Counted from the first letter of the stretch, positions 42,802 through 53,164 are shown. The stretch: DNA of 64,000 bases from Chryseobacterium sp. Bi04 (GCF_918698085.1 NZ_CAKKLP010000006.1:1-64000), one strand, 5' to 3'. Translations and numbers: made by a program. The notes: generated by a model not told the origin, from the letters alone.

Positions 42802-43464
42802 ATGAATACAATACAACCAGGAACATTTACCTTTTTAAAAAAGCTGGCCATTAATAATAACCGTGAATGGTTCAATGAGAATAAAAGCCTATACACAGCA
42901 TCACAGGAAAATGTGATTTCTTTTTTGGAAGATTTAATAAAAGAAATGTCAGCATTTGATGAAGATCTGGCTAAAATAGACCCTAAAAAAGCAATGTTTA
43001 GAATCTATAGGGACACCAGATTTTCAAAAGACAAAGTTCCTTACAAAACCAACTTCGGAGCCTCTTTAGGAATGGGAAAAGGCAGCCAGAAAGGTGGATA
43101 TTATCTTCATATTGAACCCGGTAAATCATTTCTAGCCGGCGGAATCTACATGCCTGAATCTTCTGTTTTGAAAGAGGTAAGGAAGGAAGTCTCTTTATAT
43201 GGCGATGATTTTCTCAAAATTTTAAATCAAAAAGATTTCAAAAAGCATTTTCCTGAGCTTGATCAGGATGGTAAACTTAAAAAAGTTCCCCAGGGTTTTG
43301 AAAAAGAAGATCCTATGGCAGAATACCTGAAGCTTAAGAATTTTATCGTACTATACCGTTTAAAAGATGAAGAAATACTAGATAAAAAAGCAGTACAGAA
43401 TCTGACAAAAATTTTTAGCCTAATGAAACCTTTTAATGATTTTCTAAACACTCCTTTTGTTTAG
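42802..43464 (+). CDS. DUF2461 (TIGR02453) family protein
   Basis: 220 aa, cytosolic. FTFLKKLAINNNREWFNENK at the start and MFRIYRDTRFSKDKVPYKTN, followed by GGYYLHIEPGKSFLAGGIY, are characteristic of this family of unknown biochemical role. It is a lone gene divergent from the peptide gene. Confidence 0.9.
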   Translation: MNTIQPGTFTFLKKLAINNNREWFNENKSLYTASQENVISFLEDLIKEMSAFDEDLAKIDPKKAMFRIYRDTRFSKDKVPYKTNFGASLGMGKGSQKGGYYLHIEPGKSFLAGGIYMPESSVLKEVRKEVSLYGDDFLKILNQKDFKKHFPELDQDGKLKKVPQGFEKEDPMAEYLKLKNFIVLYRLKDEEILDKKAVQNLTKIFSLMKPFNDFLNTPFV

Positions 43465-43785
43465 CTAATCCGAAAGCTACAGACAGAACATTCAGTTAAA
43501 GTTTAAAGATACCGCAGTATTTTCTTTATTTCTCGTGAATATGCCTCATAAGCAATTTCTGAGAGAAAAACCGGTATGCCTTATAATTAGAGTGTTCAGG
43601 AATCTTTAAAACAGCTGTTTATCAGTTGGAAGAGTCTCGGGGGTCCATTAGAAACCTGTTACATCTCATTATTTTCAAAACAATCAGGAAATATTACCAA
43701 CTGAAAATCAACCCATTATATTTAACATTTTTTAAGATAAGTTTTACATTTTTGCTTATCTTTGCTGTTCGTCAAAAAGCTAAGG
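43465..43785. other. intergenic region
   Basis: 321 bp before the methyltransferase gene. A TATCTTTG element at 43757-43764 lies 21 nt before the ATG and is a fair -7 promoter candidate; nothing else recognisable is present. Confidence 0.5.
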
Positions 43786-44580
43786 ATGTCTTTATACCAA
43801 AAACTTGCAGAAAAACTACAATATATAAGTCCGAATTTCTACAAAAAAAGATATTTTAAGACCTTAAAAAATCTTAATAAAAATAATTTTTCGGAACGTA
43901 ATGTAGAACCGGAACTGGTATGGATCAAGGAATACCTTCCTAAGAATGCTGTAATCCTTGACATTGGTGCGAATGTAGGAACTTTCCTTTATCAGCTGGA
44001 AAACAAGTTGGATCATGAGCATATTTATGCTTTTGAACCTAATAAAAAACTTTACCAGCGCCTTAAAAGGCTGTTTCCCACAATGCAGGTTCTGCCTTTG
44101 GCTCTTTCTGACGAAAATACAACAGCTGAATTTAAAGTTCCTGTTATTAATGGAAAAACAATTGCTTCCCGGGGAACCTTAAACACTTCTTATAAGGAAA
44201 AAGGGGAAGAAAAAAGCCTTACTGAAAAAGTAAAGGTCATTAAGCTGGATGACTGGGCTGCCATAGAGCACTTTGACAAACTGGATTTCATCAAAATAGA
44301 TGTTGAAGGAAATGAAATAAAGACTCTTCTGGGAGCACAAGAAACCATCAGAAAGTTCCTGCCGACCCTAATGGTTGAAATGGAGCAAAGACACCATCAA
44401 ACTCCTATATGGAATGAAATCTCTGAGGTAAAAAGCTGGGGATATGAAGCTCAGTACCTTAACAGAAACAGCTTTATCCTGGAAACACTTACAGAGGATA
44501 TTTTACTGCAAAATACAAGTGACGAAAAAAATAAAACTCAGTATATCAACAATATTATTTTTATACCTAAAAACCTTTAA
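43786..44580 (+). CDS. FkbM-family methyltransferase
   Basis: 264 aa from the ATG at 43786; an upstream TTG at 43762 is within the promoter-like element and is not preferred. SAM-binding motif VILDIGANVGTF and the FkbM motif FIKIDVEGNEIKTLLGA are clear. Such enzymes O-methylate sugars or lipids, often in surface polysaccharide or glycan loci. It is 9 nt upstream of a flippase gene, which suggests methylation of an exported glycan. Confidence 0.9.
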   Translation: MSLYQKLAEKLQYISPNFYKKRYFKTLKNLNKNNFSERNVEPELVWIKEYLPKNAVILDIGANVGTFLYQLENKLDHEHIYAFEPNKKLYQRLKRLFPTMQVLPLALSDENTTAEFKVPVINGKTIASRGTLNTSYKEKGEEKSLTEKVKVIKLDDWAAIEHFDKLDFIKIDVEGNEIKTLLGAQETIRKFLPTLMVEMEQRHHQTPIWNEISEVKSWGYEAQYLNRNSFILETLTEDILLQNTSDEKNKTQYINNIIFIPKNL

Positions 44581-44589
44581 AACAACTTT

Positions 44590-46068
44590 ATGAGCGTAGT
44601 AGCGAGACAAGGCTTCAAATATTCCATTATCGGTTATATTGGTTTTTTGCTGGGCACGGTTTCCGCAATATTCATTTTCCCCAACGACTTTGAATTTTAC
44701 GGAAAGCTTCGCTATATCCTTCCTACTGCTGAGATGTTGGTTCCTTTTGTGGTATTGGGCGTTTCTTATTCTAATGTAAAGTTTTTTCATTCGGTAGAAA
44801 AAGACGGCAAAAAGCAGAATATGCTTTCGTTATCGCTGCTCACTGTTTTTGTTAATTTTCTCATTTTTGCAGCCGTATTTTTTGTGCTGCCTTATTTTTA
44901 TCCGAAGTTCAGACATTCGGAAGCCTGGAAGATTAAAGAAATGATTCTTCCATTAATTTTGATTCTTTCGTTCTGTGCTATTTTCAATAAGTACACTTCC
45001 AATTATAAAAGAATTGTAGTTTCCAATATTTTTGATAACCTGTTTCCCAAAATAGCCAATCTGGGAGCATTTTGTTTATTTTATTATTTTGCTCTTTCTC
45101 AAAAAATTGCTTTTACATTCTTTTTTGGAATTTTTGCTTTAATGCTTTTTGGGTATATCTATTACACGAACAAGCTTGAAAAGATACATCTCGATTTTAA
45201 TACAGATTATTTTAAGAAGGATGATTTATGGAAAAAGTTTTTCAATTACAGCTTTTTCGGGTTTCTGGGGACTTTTGGAAATTACCTGGCCATCAACAGT
45301 TTTATGATTGGTGAATTTATGGGTATGGAAGAGGTTGGAATTTATTCTGTGCTGTATGCCCTTATTTCGCTGATTTCCATTCCCCAATTGGGATTATTTA
45401 ATATTTCGGCTCCTATTATCAACAAAACACTTGCTGACGGAGATATGGAAGAGCTGGACAGGTTTCACAAGAAGACCTCGCTCTCTTTATACTTTTTAGG
45501 TGCCGTGCTGTTCTCATGCATTATGGTGGGTTTTCCTTACCTTACCCAGTTTATGCCCAAAAACGGAACTATGCTCAGAGAGTATGAGCCTGTGGTCTGG
45601 ATCTGGGGATCTGCCGTTTTAATAGATCTGGCAACCGGCTTCAATGGAAATATTATTTCTCTCTCAAAATACTACCGATTCAATATTCTGGTGATGCTTT
45701 TATTGGCAGGGTTAACTATTGGCCTGAATTATTATTTCATTAAAAATACTGATCTGAAACTCATCGGAATTGCCCTATCTACTGCTATTTCATTATCTGT
45801 TTACAATATCATCAAAATCATCTTTAATTATATCGTGTTTAAGGTTTCTCCTCTGACTATTGAGATGATCTTTGTTTCCATTATCTGTACTTTGGCAATT
45901 ACCGTAGCTATTGTTCTTCCTAACTTCAACAGCAATCTTATCAACCTGTTTTATAAACCGGCTGTCGTATTGATACTGATCTATATAGGAAACTATTTCA
46001 CCAGGATATTCCCGATTGAAGATTACCTGAATATGAGGTTTATTAAAAGTGTTTTTAAATTTAAATAG
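44590..46068 (+). CDS. polysaccharide flippase (Wzx/MATE-like, MVF superfamily)
   Basis: 492 aa with about 14 membrane segments, starting RQGFKYSIIGYIGFLLGTVS, the typical beginning of Bacteroidota lipopolysaccharide-type flippases. It would move lipid-linked glycan repeat units across the inner membrane. It is translationally close to the FkbM gene but there are no glycosyltransferases next to it; two lie at 53230-55228 on the other strand. Confidence 0.88.
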   Translation: MSVVARQGFKYSIIGYIGFLLGTVSAIFIFPNDFEFYGKLRYILPTAEMLVPFVVLGVSYSNVKFFHSVEKDGKKQNMLSLSLLTVFVNFLIFAAVFFVLPYFYPKFRHSEAWKIKEMILPLILILSFCAIFNKYTSNYKRIVVSNIFDNLFPKIANLGAFCLFYYFALSQKIAFTFFFGIFALMLFGYIYYTNKLEKIHLDFNTDYFKKDDLWKKFFNYSFFGFLGTFGNYLAINSFMIGEFMGMEEVGIYSVLYALISLISIPQLGLFNISAPIINKTLADGDMEELDRFHKKTSLSLYFLGAVLFSCIMVGFPYLTQFMPKNGTMLREYEPVVWIWGSAVLIDLATGFNGNIISLSKYYRFNILVMLLLAGLTIGLNYYFIKNTDLKLIGIALSTAISLSVYNIIKIIFNYIVFKVSPLTIEMIFVSIICTLAITVAIVLPNFNSNLINLFYKPAVVLILIYIGNYFTRIFPIEDYLNMRFIKSVFKFK

Positions 46069-46174
46069 AAAGACTAAAATTTAAGTTCAGAAGTAACAAC
46101 ATATAGCTTAAAAATGACGTCACGGTATCGGTACCAACCGCATTCCACTTCAATTAAAATCCATAGAATAATAT

Positions 46175-46204
46175 AAAAAAACGCTCCGGTTCGGAACGTT
46201 TTTT
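46175..46204. terminator. bidirectional terminator between flippase and peroxidase genes
   Basis: AAAAAACG (46176-46183) pairs with CGTTTTTT (46197-46204), with TCC/GGA extending the stem inside. Runs of A and T flank the hairpin on both sides. Confidence 0.8.
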
Positions 46205-46236
46205 ACACAATAGAGCGTGCACTGAAGATTCCGTAT

Positions 46237-47379
46237 CTATTGAGCAGGAAGTTCAGGAGGTCTCATCTTATATTTATAGCTGTTAAGTGTTTTCAGAAAA
46301 GCTACAATATCAAAAACCTCATCATCTGTAAGATTCAGCCTGACAATCATCCCTGATTTAAGAGGAAATTTCGGATCGTTCATCTGATTGGCCTTAGGTG
46401 TTTCTCTTCCCATTCCTGCATTATACATCATCACGACATTGGCAAGCTCCGGAAACAGGCCGTTATGCATATAAGGTTTATTATCTGCAACTTCTCTCAG
46501 GGTAGGTGTTTTAAACTTTCCTACATCTTCATTTTTCAGTGTTTCCGTATACCTTCCCAGATCTTCATATTTCCTGCCATAATATGTAAGACCGAGATTA
46601 TGAAATTTCTGATCCGAGAAGTAAGGTGTATTATGGCAATTGATACAATTCGCTTTAGTACGGAATAGATGAAGTCCGTTGACCTCAGCATCGGTAAGTT
46701 CATTTTTCTTTCCTCCAATAAATTTATCAAATCGGGAGGCGGGGCTCACCAATGTTCTTTCAAAAGTTGCAATCGCCTGGGAAATCCTGTCTTCAGTAAC
46801 CTCCTTAGTTCCGAATGCTTTTTGAAAATAGGCTCTGTAGCCTTTTATCTTACGTATATTTTTTGTCGCCAGCTTATAATGAAGATTCATTTCTACAGGG
46901 TTTTCAATCGGAGATTTTACCTGTTCTTCCAGCGTCATTGCCCTTCCATCCCAGAATAGAGTTTTAGCATACCCTATATTCACCAAAGTAGGAGCATTTC
47001 TGGTTCCCGTCTGCCTGTTATGGCCAAAAGAAACCCTGCTTCCATCTGCCCAGCCCAGATCCGGATTATGACAGTTGGCACATGAAATCTGCCCGGATCC
47101 TGATAAGCGAGGATCAAAAAAAAGCATTTTTCCCAATTCTGCTTTATCTTCAGAATACGGATTATCTGCAGGAAATTCCATTTCAGGGAGTGCTCCTATA
47201 TCCTGAAATCCTTCTTTAGCCTCATCAAAAAGGGAGAGTTTAGGCCATAAAGCATGATTTCCGCTTCCATACATTTCACGCAGCTCTGTTACCGTATACC
47301 CTGTGGGATCATTGGATGTATAGGCAGACATTATGATCACTGATGCAATAGCGAATATTGCCAGATATCTTTCCTTCAT
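46237..47379 (-). CDS. di-haem cytochrome c peroxidase family protein (CcpA/MauG-like)
   Basis: 380 aa with an N-terminal signal/anchor segment. Two c-type haem sites: CANCH (100-104) and CINCH (245-249); the second is followed by HNLGL. Family members reduce H2O2 in the periplasm or, like MauG, oxidise protein side chains. It is the last gene of the receptor/DUF4876/DUF6850 unit, 1 nt after the DUF6850 gene, so its job is probably tied to the substrate imported or handled by that system. Confidence 0.93.
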   Translation of the reverse strand: MKERYLAIFAIASVIIMSAYTSNDPTGYTVTELREMYGSGNHALWPKLSLFDEAKEGFQDIGALPEMEFPADNPYSEDKAELGKMLFFDPRLSGSGQISCANCHNPDLGWADGSRVSFGHNRQTGTRNAPTLVNIGYAKTLFWDGRAMTLEEQVKSPIENPVEMNLHYKLATKNIRKIKGYRAYFQKAFGTKEVTEDRISQAIATFERTLVSPASRFDKFIGGKKNELTDAEVNGLHLFRTKANCINCHNTPYFSDQKFHNLGLTYYGRKYEDLGRYTETLKNEDVGKFKTPTLREVADNKPYMHNGLFPELANVVMMYNAGMGRETPKANQMNDPKFPLKSGMIVRLNLTDDEVFDIVAFLKTLNSYKYKMRPPELPAQ

Positions 47380-47380
47380 T

Positions 47381-48970
47381 TTAATAAAATACTTTCAGTG
47401 CAAAACTAGCAATAAAGTTCGCATTCCCATTATAACCAGGTACCGCTTGTTTATACTGATTGGCAGCCAGCCAGTTTTGTGTTAAAACTCCTTCCATTTC
47501 ATATCGGATCTTTCCCCTGTTCATTTTATATTTCAGATTAAGGGTAAGCCCCAGTTTTTTGGAAGCATCATAAGCATAATCCGGTATGGCAATTCTCTGT
47601 ACAAATATATTTTCTTTACTACTCTCATAAGGAGTGTATTCAAAGCTTTTATGAACAGGAAAGTAGAGATACTGATCCACTCCTAATGCCAATTTATCCT
47701 CGGAATTGATACGGAATTCCTTTTCATAACCCAAATGGTACTGAAAATAATTAATTTCCCGGTTCAGGACAACGGAAATGTCCTTCACACTATTCCGTCC
47801 ATACAACAGATCCAAACGAATTTTCTGAGATTCATTTTTTGAATTAAACCAACTCAGATTGTTATTCCATCCCAGCTGGTACTGATGCAGCCTATAGGTT
47901 CTGTATTTAAGTTCATAATTGAAATTATCATCCAGCTGGTCCCAGAAATAGAGTTTCGAAGCCCAGTTATATCCATTAAATCTCCCCAAAAAGTTCGCAT
48001 ACATACTATGTTTATCGGTTCTTAATCCTGAATACTTATCATAAACTCTATAACTCTGATTGTCTGTATCTTTGTAAGTGTATATTTTATAAAACCGCTC
48101 AATAGAATACTGATAGTCATATCCGGCACTGAAGTGAATATTCCTGTTATTGAATGCATATTCGCCTCCCCAGATATAACCGTCAGACTTATATTCGGTT
48201 GAAGAATAAAGTGTTCCCTTGTACTGATTTCCATATCCTTCATTATAGCGGATATATACACTGTCACTAGAAGGAACATTGGTATTCATATTGACGTACA
48301 TAATGTCATTCACCCTATAATCATTAAAATATTTTCCTTTTGCAAAAAGGCTATGCTGTTTCCAGTTCAGACCGATTTTTGAAAATACATTATACACATA
48401 ATGGTCCGTTTTCGGGCGGGGATCAGCATCTCTATATGCTTTTGTAAAGTTACCTTCCACTCCCAACTGGGTAATCAGGAAATTCACAGGCCTGTATGCC
48501 AGTACTCCATAAATATTATAATCCTGTTTCAACCAATCTGCCGCCCGGGGAGCATAAAAATAGGACGGGTTATGGATAAAAGACTGATTAGTGGTTCTTT
48601 CTTCTGTTAAGATAAAAGGAACAGCGTGTTCTTTTTCCCGGACAGCATTAAGCCTTCCGGAAAGCGCAACTTTCGGAGAAAGCTGAAATACACCTTGTGA
48701 ATTGAAATTAAAGCCTTCGGATTTCTCAGGTGACTGCACTCTTTTAAATTCCTGTTTGTGAACAGAATAATTAAAAGAGGTAGCAGAGAAGTCCAATGGA
48801 TGGAAAAAGCTCAGGTATGGATTTTCCAGTCTGATATTTCTTTCTACTGTACTGATATCGATACTATCGAGCCTCGTAGCCTGGGAAAATAAGCTTTGAT
48901 TCGCCATTAACAGCAGGAATAGCAGTAGACATTTATTGAATGATAGTCTGTTTTTATGATTATTGTGCAT
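47381..48970 (-). CDS. DUF6850-type outer-membrane beta-barrel protein
   Basis: 529 aa. Signal peptide (CLLLFLLLMANQSLFSQ), then many amphipathic strands rich in Tyr, Asn and Phe, ending in FIASFALKVFY with a terminal aromatic residue as required for barrel insertion. It fits the DUF6850 family. The function is unknown; as third gene of the operon it may be an accessory porin. It overlaps the DUF4876 gene by 11 nt. Confidence 0.78.
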   Translation of the reverse strand: MHNNHKNRLSFNKCLLLFLLLMANQSLFSQATRLDSIDISTVERNIRLENPYLSFFHPLDFSATSFNYSVHKQEFKRVQSPEKSEGFNFNSQGVFQLSPKVALSGRLNAVREKEHAVPFILTEERTTNQSFIHNPSYFYAPRAADWLKQDYNIYGVLAYRPVNFLITQLGVEGNFTKAYRDADPRPKTDHYVYNVFSKIGLNWKQHSLFAKGKYFNDYRVNDIMYVNMNTNVPSSDSVYIRYNEGYGNQYKGTLYSSTEYKSDGYIWGGEYAFNNRNIHFSAGYDYQYSIERFYKIYTYKDTDNQSYRVYDKYSGLRTDKHSMYANFLGRFNGYNWASKLYFWDQLDDNFNYELKYRTYRLHQYQLGWNNNLSWFNSKNESQKIRLDLLYGRNSVKDISVVLNREINYFQYHLGYEKEFRINSEDKLALGVDQYLYFPVHKSFEYTPYESSKENIFVQRIAIPDYAYDASKKLGLTLNLKYKMNRGKIRYEMEGVLTQNWLAANQYKQAVPGYNGNANFIASFALKVFY

Positions 48971-50303
48971 TTCCTCGTGGGTTAGCTTTTATAGTTGTAA
49001 AGTCATTTTGTGAGTTATTGGTATCCGCCAGAACCACTCTGCCTTTGATAATTTCTTTTGTTTTGCGAATGATGGAATAAGAGCTGTAATCCGGATACGG
49101 TGACCCTGCATCATTTTTTATGAAAGCTCTCGTAGCATCAATACTTACCGGTAAGTCTTTCGGAGCTTTCTGCTCTTTATCTGTAGTGTCTACCCCATCA
49201 ATAATAATTTCTTTAGGAATTCTTACGAACAATGCCCCGTTTAGATTTTTAGGACTCGGTACTTTTGCAAAAGAAGAAATTTCTCCCGGTGTTGCTTTAA
49301 AAACAATTAATGCAGGTCTTGAAGTAACTCCCAGTAACATATCCTTGGAATTTAACGCCCAATGCACAATTTCCATATCCGGAACCATTATATTCTGGAT
49401 ATCATACAGATAAGGACTTCCTCCATTGGCTGTAAAATAATCTCCAAGGTAGGTTTCGAAATCCGCTCCACTAAGATCTACCGTCTCTTCTGGTTTTTTT
49501 ATACTCACAGACTGTCCTTTAATATCATCATACGGAGCCTTATGATTAATTGCCGTCTGGGCAATTACAATACTTTTCCCCGGGAGGATAGGATGCTCTT
49601 TTCCGCTTCCGGGAATTCTGATGATGGTACTGGCATATACAAAATCCGTATTGGCACTTCCTCCAATCGTGTTTCCTGTGGATTTACTCCAGTCATACTG
49701 CCCGTTAGATAAAGTATATGAAGTCACATTACTGTTTGTATTCCCTTCCAGAAGCCCCACATATAAACCGTCAGCATAGATCATTTCATTAGAATTATTG
49801 TAAATCTCCAGGAAATGGTCTCTGAAGCTTGCTGCTTCAGTGGTAGAAGAACCCGCATAGTATACCTGCTTGATAACAAGATCTTCTATCCTTCCTGAAG
49901 AAAGGGTGATCACTGCTGCGGAAACATTGACATTAACAATAACTTTTTCCTGCATTCCTCCGAAATACACTTCAGGATTGATCGTAGGTATTTCAAACAT
50001 ATCTTCATAATCTTCTTTAGACATCGTCATATCAGCGGTAATGGTATAGGTTCCGGGAAGAATGGCATTGAATTTTAATTCTCCATTGGCATCAGTTTTT
50101 CCAATAATTTTATCTCCGGTAGAGGTATTTTCCAGAGTGACATTGGCATTCGCAGCTTCTTTGCCATCCAACTTTGCATCATATTTAGCGGCTATAGTAA
50201 ATGGTACAGGCTGAAGATCACTCCCACTACCGAAATCATCTTCTCTTTTACATCCTGTAAGCATAAGAAGAGGTAAAAACAAATAAGTTATTATATTTTT
50301 CAT
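48960..50303 (-). CDS. DUF4876 surface lipoprotein
   Basis: 447 aa with lipobox MLTGC (Cys18), followed by KREDDFGSGSD, an acidic/Ser/Gly stretch reminiscent of lipoprotein-export signals in Bacteroidota. Residues about 35-130 look like a carboxypeptidase-regulatory-like Ig domain (NVTLENTSTGDKIIGKTDAN), then a lamin-tail-like block (RDHFLEIYNNSNEMIYADGL). It probably works with the TonB-dependent receptor, in the position a SusD protein would occupy. Ligand unknown. Confidence 0.8.
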   Translation of the reverse strand: MKNIITYLFLPLLMLTGCKREDDFGSGSDLQPVPFTIAAKYDAKLDGKEAANANVTLENTSTGDKIIGKTDANGELKFNAILPGTYTITADMTMSKEDYEDMFEIPTINPEVYFGGMQEKVIVNVNVSAAVITLSSGRIEDLVIKQVYYAGSSTTEAASFRDHFLEIYNNSNEMIYADGLYVGLLEGNTNSNVTSYTLSNGQYDWSKSTGNTIGGSANTDFVYASTIIRIPGSGKEHPILPGKSIVIAQTAINHKAPYDDIKGQSVSIKKPEETVDLSGADFETYLGDYFTANGGSPYLYDIQNIMVPDMEIVHWALNSKDMLLGVTSRPALIVFKATPGEISSFAKVPSPKNLNGALFVRIPKEIIIDGVDTTDKEQKAPKDLPVSIDATRAFIKNDAGSPYPDYSSYSIIRKTKEIIKGRVVLADTNNSQNDFTTIKANPRGNAQ

Positions 50304-50321
50304 AGTACAAAAAGTCTTTTA

Positions 50322-53018
50322 TTAAAATTTATAGGAAATATTAGCTCCGAAAGATGCCGGACTAAAGTTTGTATAGAGTGTTCCGTATTCATTGTATGCC
50401 TTAAGATTGAAAACATTATTGACGTATATGGAAATCCTGAAACCGCTTAAGAAATCTTTTGTAACCCGAAGGTGTATATTGTGTAATGTTTTCTTCCCCA
50501 AGCCGGATAAAGATTCTTCAGAAGCTTTTCTGAAAAGGGTCTGATATTTTGGATTACTTCTTTCCGCTTCCGGAATCATCACCGTATTAAGCTCCGAATC
50601 TATATATCCAATGGGATAAATACTGCTGCCGGATGTTATTCTTTCATCGATTAAAAAATGGTCAGTGCGGAGCCCTATAATCAATCCGGAAGATGGCAGG
50701 TGGTAATCAAAACTAAAGCTGGCTCTTGCCATATTGGCATTGGAATACGTGTCATTATACAATCCGTACTGAAAGGCAGGTTCCGGAATGGAAAGGGCTG
50801 CTATTGTAGGTATATCTTCATTCTTTTTACTCTTCGTCTTTACGTAGGAAGCATTAAAGCCTGTTATCAGGTTCAGTGCTTCTATCTTTTTAAAAGATAC
50901 CATAAGCTCCAATCCTTTATCGGTAGATTCATAGCCGTTTATAATCCTGTTTTGTAAATAATGGAATTTTTCCTTACCCATGATCTCAAAAGTAGGAACA
51001 TCGGTTCCCACTGCAGTTATTTCCACTTTAGCCTTATCCATCATTTTTGCTACGGATAGGGTACTGAAACCATCAAAAAGTTTGTTATAATATCCGGTTA
51101 GGTTGATGGCAGCAAAAGGCAATTTGTAATCTATTCCAAATTCTGTTTTCCAGCTTTTTGAAGGTTTAAGATCTACATTATCTCCGGGGGTTACCACTGT
51201 CTGCATTATTCCAACGGTGTAATATCCCGGAATACGGTAATCTCCCAACAGCATATCAAAATACCTTGGTCCTGTATATAACTGGTTAAGTGAAGGTGCT
51301 TTGGAAGTCAGTCCCACTCCGGCACGAAAAGTAAGATCCCCCATCTGGTAAGAAGTATTCACCCTTGGAGAGAGGGTTGATCTTCCATTCTGAATATCAT
51401 AACGCAATCCGAGATTAGCCCTTATCCCATGCTTGTTATTTAATCTTTTAAAAATATTATCCTGCACATAAAAAGCGTATTGTGTACTAGCCAATACATT
51501 ATCCTGATAATTATAATCTCTTACTCCGTTTGCCGTTCCTCCGGTAGTGGCAATTGTAGAGAATTGTCCGGCTGTACCATATTTTCCTCTTCCAAGGTTA
51601 TCACCGTATCTGAAATTAAATCCCGCAGAATAGGAATGCACCCATCTTTTAGATGTCGTATATACACCATCGGCACTTGCGTTGAAGTAAACATTGATCG
51701 GTTTTCCGTCCACATAGGTCATATTTTCATAACTTGGCGGCGTATAAGGCGCATAGTACACGCTATTTTCCATTGCATTACCGTAGGGACGGGCTCCCTG
51801 ATTCAGAAAATATTTTCTTTCCGTACGCTGAGTGCCATAGCTTAGTCCTACATCTGCTCCAATACTTCTAACTATTTTTTTAGTTCCCTTAAAAAGATAT
51901 TTAAAATTATTGCTTAATGAAAAACTTTTATTTTTACTGCTGATTACAATACCCTGAAGGTCATCAGGATCTCTTTTCCCATTGCTTGTATTTTGAGAGA
52001 AAGCAAAAGAAAGTTTATTTTTTATACTGTTTTTATTAATCCCCCAAAGAACATTACTGCTAAACCTGTCATAACCTACCAGGCTTGTTCTGGGATCAAC
52101 AATAGAATTCATATAGTCTGCAGAAATATTCAGAGCCTGATCATTTTTCAGAGAAAACCCTCTGGTAAGTCCCAGCTGATAAGTACCTTCCCTTATGGAT
52201 GCATCCAGACGCAGAGGAGACCTTTTGGCGAATGTAGTCACCTTAATCAGCCCGGAAGTAAGATCTCCGTATTTAGCATCAGGAATTCCCTGGATGACTT
52301 CTATACTTTCAATATTTTCTGTAGGAATTTCGCGCAGGTCAACCCCGAAATTAGGCTGTGAAGGAGTCAATGTACCTGATTTTCCGGCTGTGGCGGTAAA
52401 GTTGAGTCCGAATGGTGAGCCGTATGCAGAATTATAGCTTTGCATATTTTCATTATTAGACAACGCAATGTCATTCACCATTACCTGTACCCCAAAAGCT
52501 TTGTTTCCTGCCTCATCTCCACTTAAGGATGTAGAACTCGATGTCACCGAAGCTCCACTTGCTGTACGAAAAACAATATTCTTGAATTGTGCATTATCAA
52601 AAGGCTGTATATACTGCCCCGGCAATTGCTGAAGGACGTCACCAATAGAAAATGACTGTATATTCTGAAGAGCCTCCTGTTTGATTTCTATTTCAGAGAA
52701 GTTCTTCTTTTTGGCTGTAAGTTCTATTCCATCTATCCTAATATCTGAAACAACATCTGTGTAAACTATAGCCGCTTTCTTGTCTCTGACAACAAGTTTT
52801 TCATTCTTTTTTAAAAAAATAGTTTTAGGAGCTTGCCCGGGTTGCTTTACAATAACCTCACATCCTCCTGCATAGGTAATATCGTCTTTATTAGCGTATA
52901 TCATTCTGCAACCTTTAACTTCAAAAGTACCGGCATTCAGGTCAATCTTCTTTTCCTGACCACATAAAATCGTAACAGACCCCATGAATAGGGCTGTGCT
53001 TAATACAATTCGTTTCAA
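50322..53018 (-). CDS. TonB-dependent outer-membrane receptor
   Basis: 898 aa from a TTG start (53018) with signal peptide IVLSTALFMGSVTILCGQ. Instead of the usual carboxypeptidase-like N-domain, residues about 25-105 form a short region with CRMIYANKDDITYAGGCEVIV. The plug follows (SIGDVLQQLPGQYIQPFD ... DLREIPTENIESIEVIQGIP ... YGDLTSGLIKVTT), then a large beta barrel ending in FGANISYKF. First gene of a four-gene unit with DUF4876, DUF6850 and a peroxidase. The substrate is unknown; iron, haem or another redox-active ligand is a guess from the peroxidase. Confidence 0.9.
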   Translation of the reverse strand: MKRIVLSTALFMGSVTILCGQEKKIDLNAGTFEVKGCRMIYANKDDITYAGGCEVIVKQPGQAPKTIFLKKNEKLVVRDKKAAIVYTDVVSDIRIDGIELTAKKKNFSEIEIKQEALQNIQSFSIGDVLQQLPGQYIQPFDNAQFKNIVFRTASGASVTSSSTSLSGDEAGNKAFGVQVMVNDIALSNNENMQSYNSAYGSPFGLNFTATAGKSGTLTPSQPNFGVDLREIPTENIESIEVIQGIPDAKYGDLTSGLIKVTTFAKRSPLRLDASIREGTYQLGLTRGFSLKNDQALNISADYMNSIVDPRTSLVGYDRFSSNVLWGINKNSIKNKLSFAFSQNTSNGKRDPDDLQGIVISSKNKSFSLSNNFKYLFKGTKKIVRSIGADVGLSYGTQRTERKYFLNQGARPYGNAMENSVYYAPYTPPSYENMTYVDGKPINVYFNASADGVYTTSKRWVHSYSAGFNFRYGDNLGRGKYGTAGQFSTIATTGGTANGVRDYNYQDNVLASTQYAFYVQDNIFKRLNNKHGIRANLGLRYDIQNGRSTLSPRVNTSYQMGDLTFRAGVGLTSKAPSLNQLYTGPRYFDMLLGDYRIPGYYTVGIMQTVVTPGDNVDLKPSKSWKTEFGIDYKLPFAAINLTGYYNKLFDGFSTLSVAKMMDKAKVEITAVGTDVPTFEIMGKEKFHYLQNRIINGYESTDKGLELMVSFKKIEALNLITGFNASYVKTKSKKNEDIPTIAALSIPEPAFQYGLYNDTYSNANMARASFSFDYHLPSSGLIIGLRTDHFLIDERITSGSSIYPIGYIDSELNTVMIPEAERSNPKYQTLFRKASEESLSGLGKKTLHNIHLRVTKDFLSGFRISIYVNNVFNLKAYNEYGTLYTNFSPASFGANISYKF

Positions 53019-53164
53019 TTTTTTATAATTAGAGCGCGAAGTTATTTATAATTTTTCTAAATAAAAATAGTTTAATATTGAAATTTATCATTTTTACAAT
53101 AATTATAGTAAAAATATATAATATCATTAATAATACACCCTGTTGTGAAAAACCAAATACCCCA

